From: Cyanobacteria bacterium UBA11153
Lineage (GTDB): Bacteria > Cyanobacteriota > Cyanobacteriia > Cyanobacteriales > Coleofasciculaceae
Assembly (NCBI GenBank): GCA_003511885.1
Contig: DOIX01000330.1
Coordinates: 6,896 to 13,552 of the forward strand
Direction: 5' to 3'
DNA: 6,657 bases
Shown here piece by piece: positions 6,381 through 6,657 of the stretch. The translations under genes were made by a program, and so were the position numbers. The notes under the pieces are model-generated. The model was not told the origin of the DNA and ran no database searches. It saw only the letters and a list, made by a program, of their open reading frames with translations. Positions within the stretch are counted from its first letter, which is position 1. Each line of letters opens with the position of its first letter.

Positions 6381-6400
6381 TTTTGTCTGGTTTTGTCTGA
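6381..6400. repeat. Ten-base tandem duplication after aroH
   Basis: TTTTGTCTGG at 6381-6390 is followed directly by TTTTGTCTGA at 6391-6400, differing only in the last base. It lies 19 bases past the aroH stop and is probably slippage; no function can be claimed. Confidence 0.5.
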
Positions 6401-6442
6401 TGGTAATACAACAGGATTATATGGGGAAAATAAGTGAGAATC

Positions 6443-6470
6443 TATATAGCATTTTCAAATGAGTTGTCAA
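6443..6470 (-). promoter_or_regulatory. Promoter-like sequence in the left arm, facing aroH
   Basis: On the minus strand, perfect TTGACA (6465-6470) and TATATA (6443-6448) are 16 bases apart. Transcription would run leftward, antisense to the 3' end of aroH. No minus-strand gene lies immediately downstream. Confidence 0.3.
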
Positions 6471-6594
6471 CCTAGATTATCTTTGTTTGATTCTCAAATA
6501 AAACTCCGGCTATCTTTTTCCTACTGCCTTCGATCTCTTGCTTTTGCCATTTTTCAGGCCATTTAGTGTTGACAACCCAAAAGAAAACTCTATA
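6445..6594. repeat. 150-base segment bounded by imperfect 33-34 base inverted repeats
   Basis: The left arm (6445-6477) and the reverse complement of the right arm (6561-6594) match at 26 of 33 positions with one single-base gap. Shared blocks are TATAG, TTTTC, TG, GTTGTCAAC, CTA and AT in the same order and spacing. The central 83 bases (6478-6560) are not repeated. No target-site duplication is visible beside the arms. It could be a small non-autonomous mobile element or a mirrored control region. Confidence 0.5.
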
Positions 6595-6657
6595 ACCTGA
6601 GTTCGACGAAAGAGCCGAAGCTGAAAGCCAGTAAACAAGAGCTTTACAGCATTTTAA
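6472..6657 (-). CDS. Possible 3' end of a gene running in from the right edge (uncertain)
   Basis: On the minus strand one frame is open from the window edge to a TAG at 6472-6474, giving 61 residues with no start inside the window. It includes ALVYWLSASALSS, then GYRVFFWVVNTKWPEKW, and ends FENQTKII. I do not recognise the family. The hydrophobic then Lys/Trp-rich composition is protein-like, but a second minus-strand frame is also open for 47 codons over the same bases (6513-6653, containing TQVIEFSFGLSTLNG), and the inverted repeat spans the region. Two long open frames in one stretch are as well explained by repeat DNA as by a gene, hence the low confidence. Confidence 0.25.
   Translation of the reverse strand, partial: LKCCKALVYWLSASALSSNSGYRVFFWVVNTKWPEKWQKQEIEGSRKKIAGVLFENQTKII
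6569..6596 (+). promoter_or_regulatory. Promoter-like sequence in the right arm, facing out of the window
   Basis: On the plus strand, perfect TTGACA (6569-6574) and TATAAC (6591-6596) are 16 bases apart, close to the sigma-70-type consensus. A transcript would leave the window to the right. It overlaps the open minus-strand frame, so both may not be real. Confidence 0.4.
6620..6650. repeat. Stem-loop near the right edge
   Basis: GCTGAAAGC (6620-6628) pairs with GCTTTACAGC (6641-6650) with one bulged base and a 12-base loop, followed by ATTTTAA. On the plus strand this is a weak terminator-like hairpin 24 bases past the candidate -10 at 6591. Confidence 0.3.

Noticed and set aside
6363..6657. 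tRNA or small structured RNA in the right-edge spacer
   Set aside because: I see no cloverleaf, GTTCRA-type T-arm context or CCA end; GTTCGAC at 6601 lacks a paired arm arrangement.

Overview
The window reads as chromosomal DNA of a cyanobacterium. Four intact GCGATCGC (HIP1) octamers lie at 825, 904, 3978 and 6126, all inside genes. The gene set also fits: a GUN4-domain protein, a short SppA-type protease of the cyanobacterial kind, and an AroH-class chorismate mutase with cyanobacterial-looking sequence. AT-rich spacers, purine-rich low-complexity stretches and palindromic repeats suggest a repeat-rich, possibly filamentous genome, but the sequence alone does not fix the genus.

Layout. Bases 9-4720 hold four genes on the minus strand, read right to left: an EamA/DMT-type membrane transporter (3656-4720), a secreted or membrane-spanning protein with a peptidoglycan-binding domain, one transmembrane helix and HEAT repeats (2051-3391), a family-4-type glycosyltransferase (768-1913), and a small membrane-anchored GUN4-domain protein (9-698). 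The gaps are 264, 137 and 69 bases, so only the last pair looks tightly linked. A divergent spacer (4721-4945) separates them from two plus-strand genes: sppA (4946-5770) and aroH, whose best start is a TTG at 5943 behind a strong GGAGGA. The last 295 bases (6363-6657) hold no complete gene. They carry an imperfect inverted repeat whose arms each contain an outward-facing promoter-like sequence, and an open minus-strand frame that runs off the right edge.

Functionally this is a mix of housekeeping and envelope genes: peptide clean-up at a membrane (SppA), aromatic amino acid synthesis (AroH), a sugar transferase, a solute exporter or permease, a cell-wall-associated scaffold and a tetrapyrrole-linked domain. 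No single pathway joins them, and I see no defence system, CRISPR array, tRNA, rRNA or complete insertion sequence.

Most worth a second look: an in-frame palindromic repeat that adds a loop to the glycosyltransferase, the chorismate mutase whose active-site Glu appears replaced by Gln with an Asp nearby, the peptidoglycan-binding/TM/HEAT architecture, and the mirrored promoter-like repeat at the right edge.
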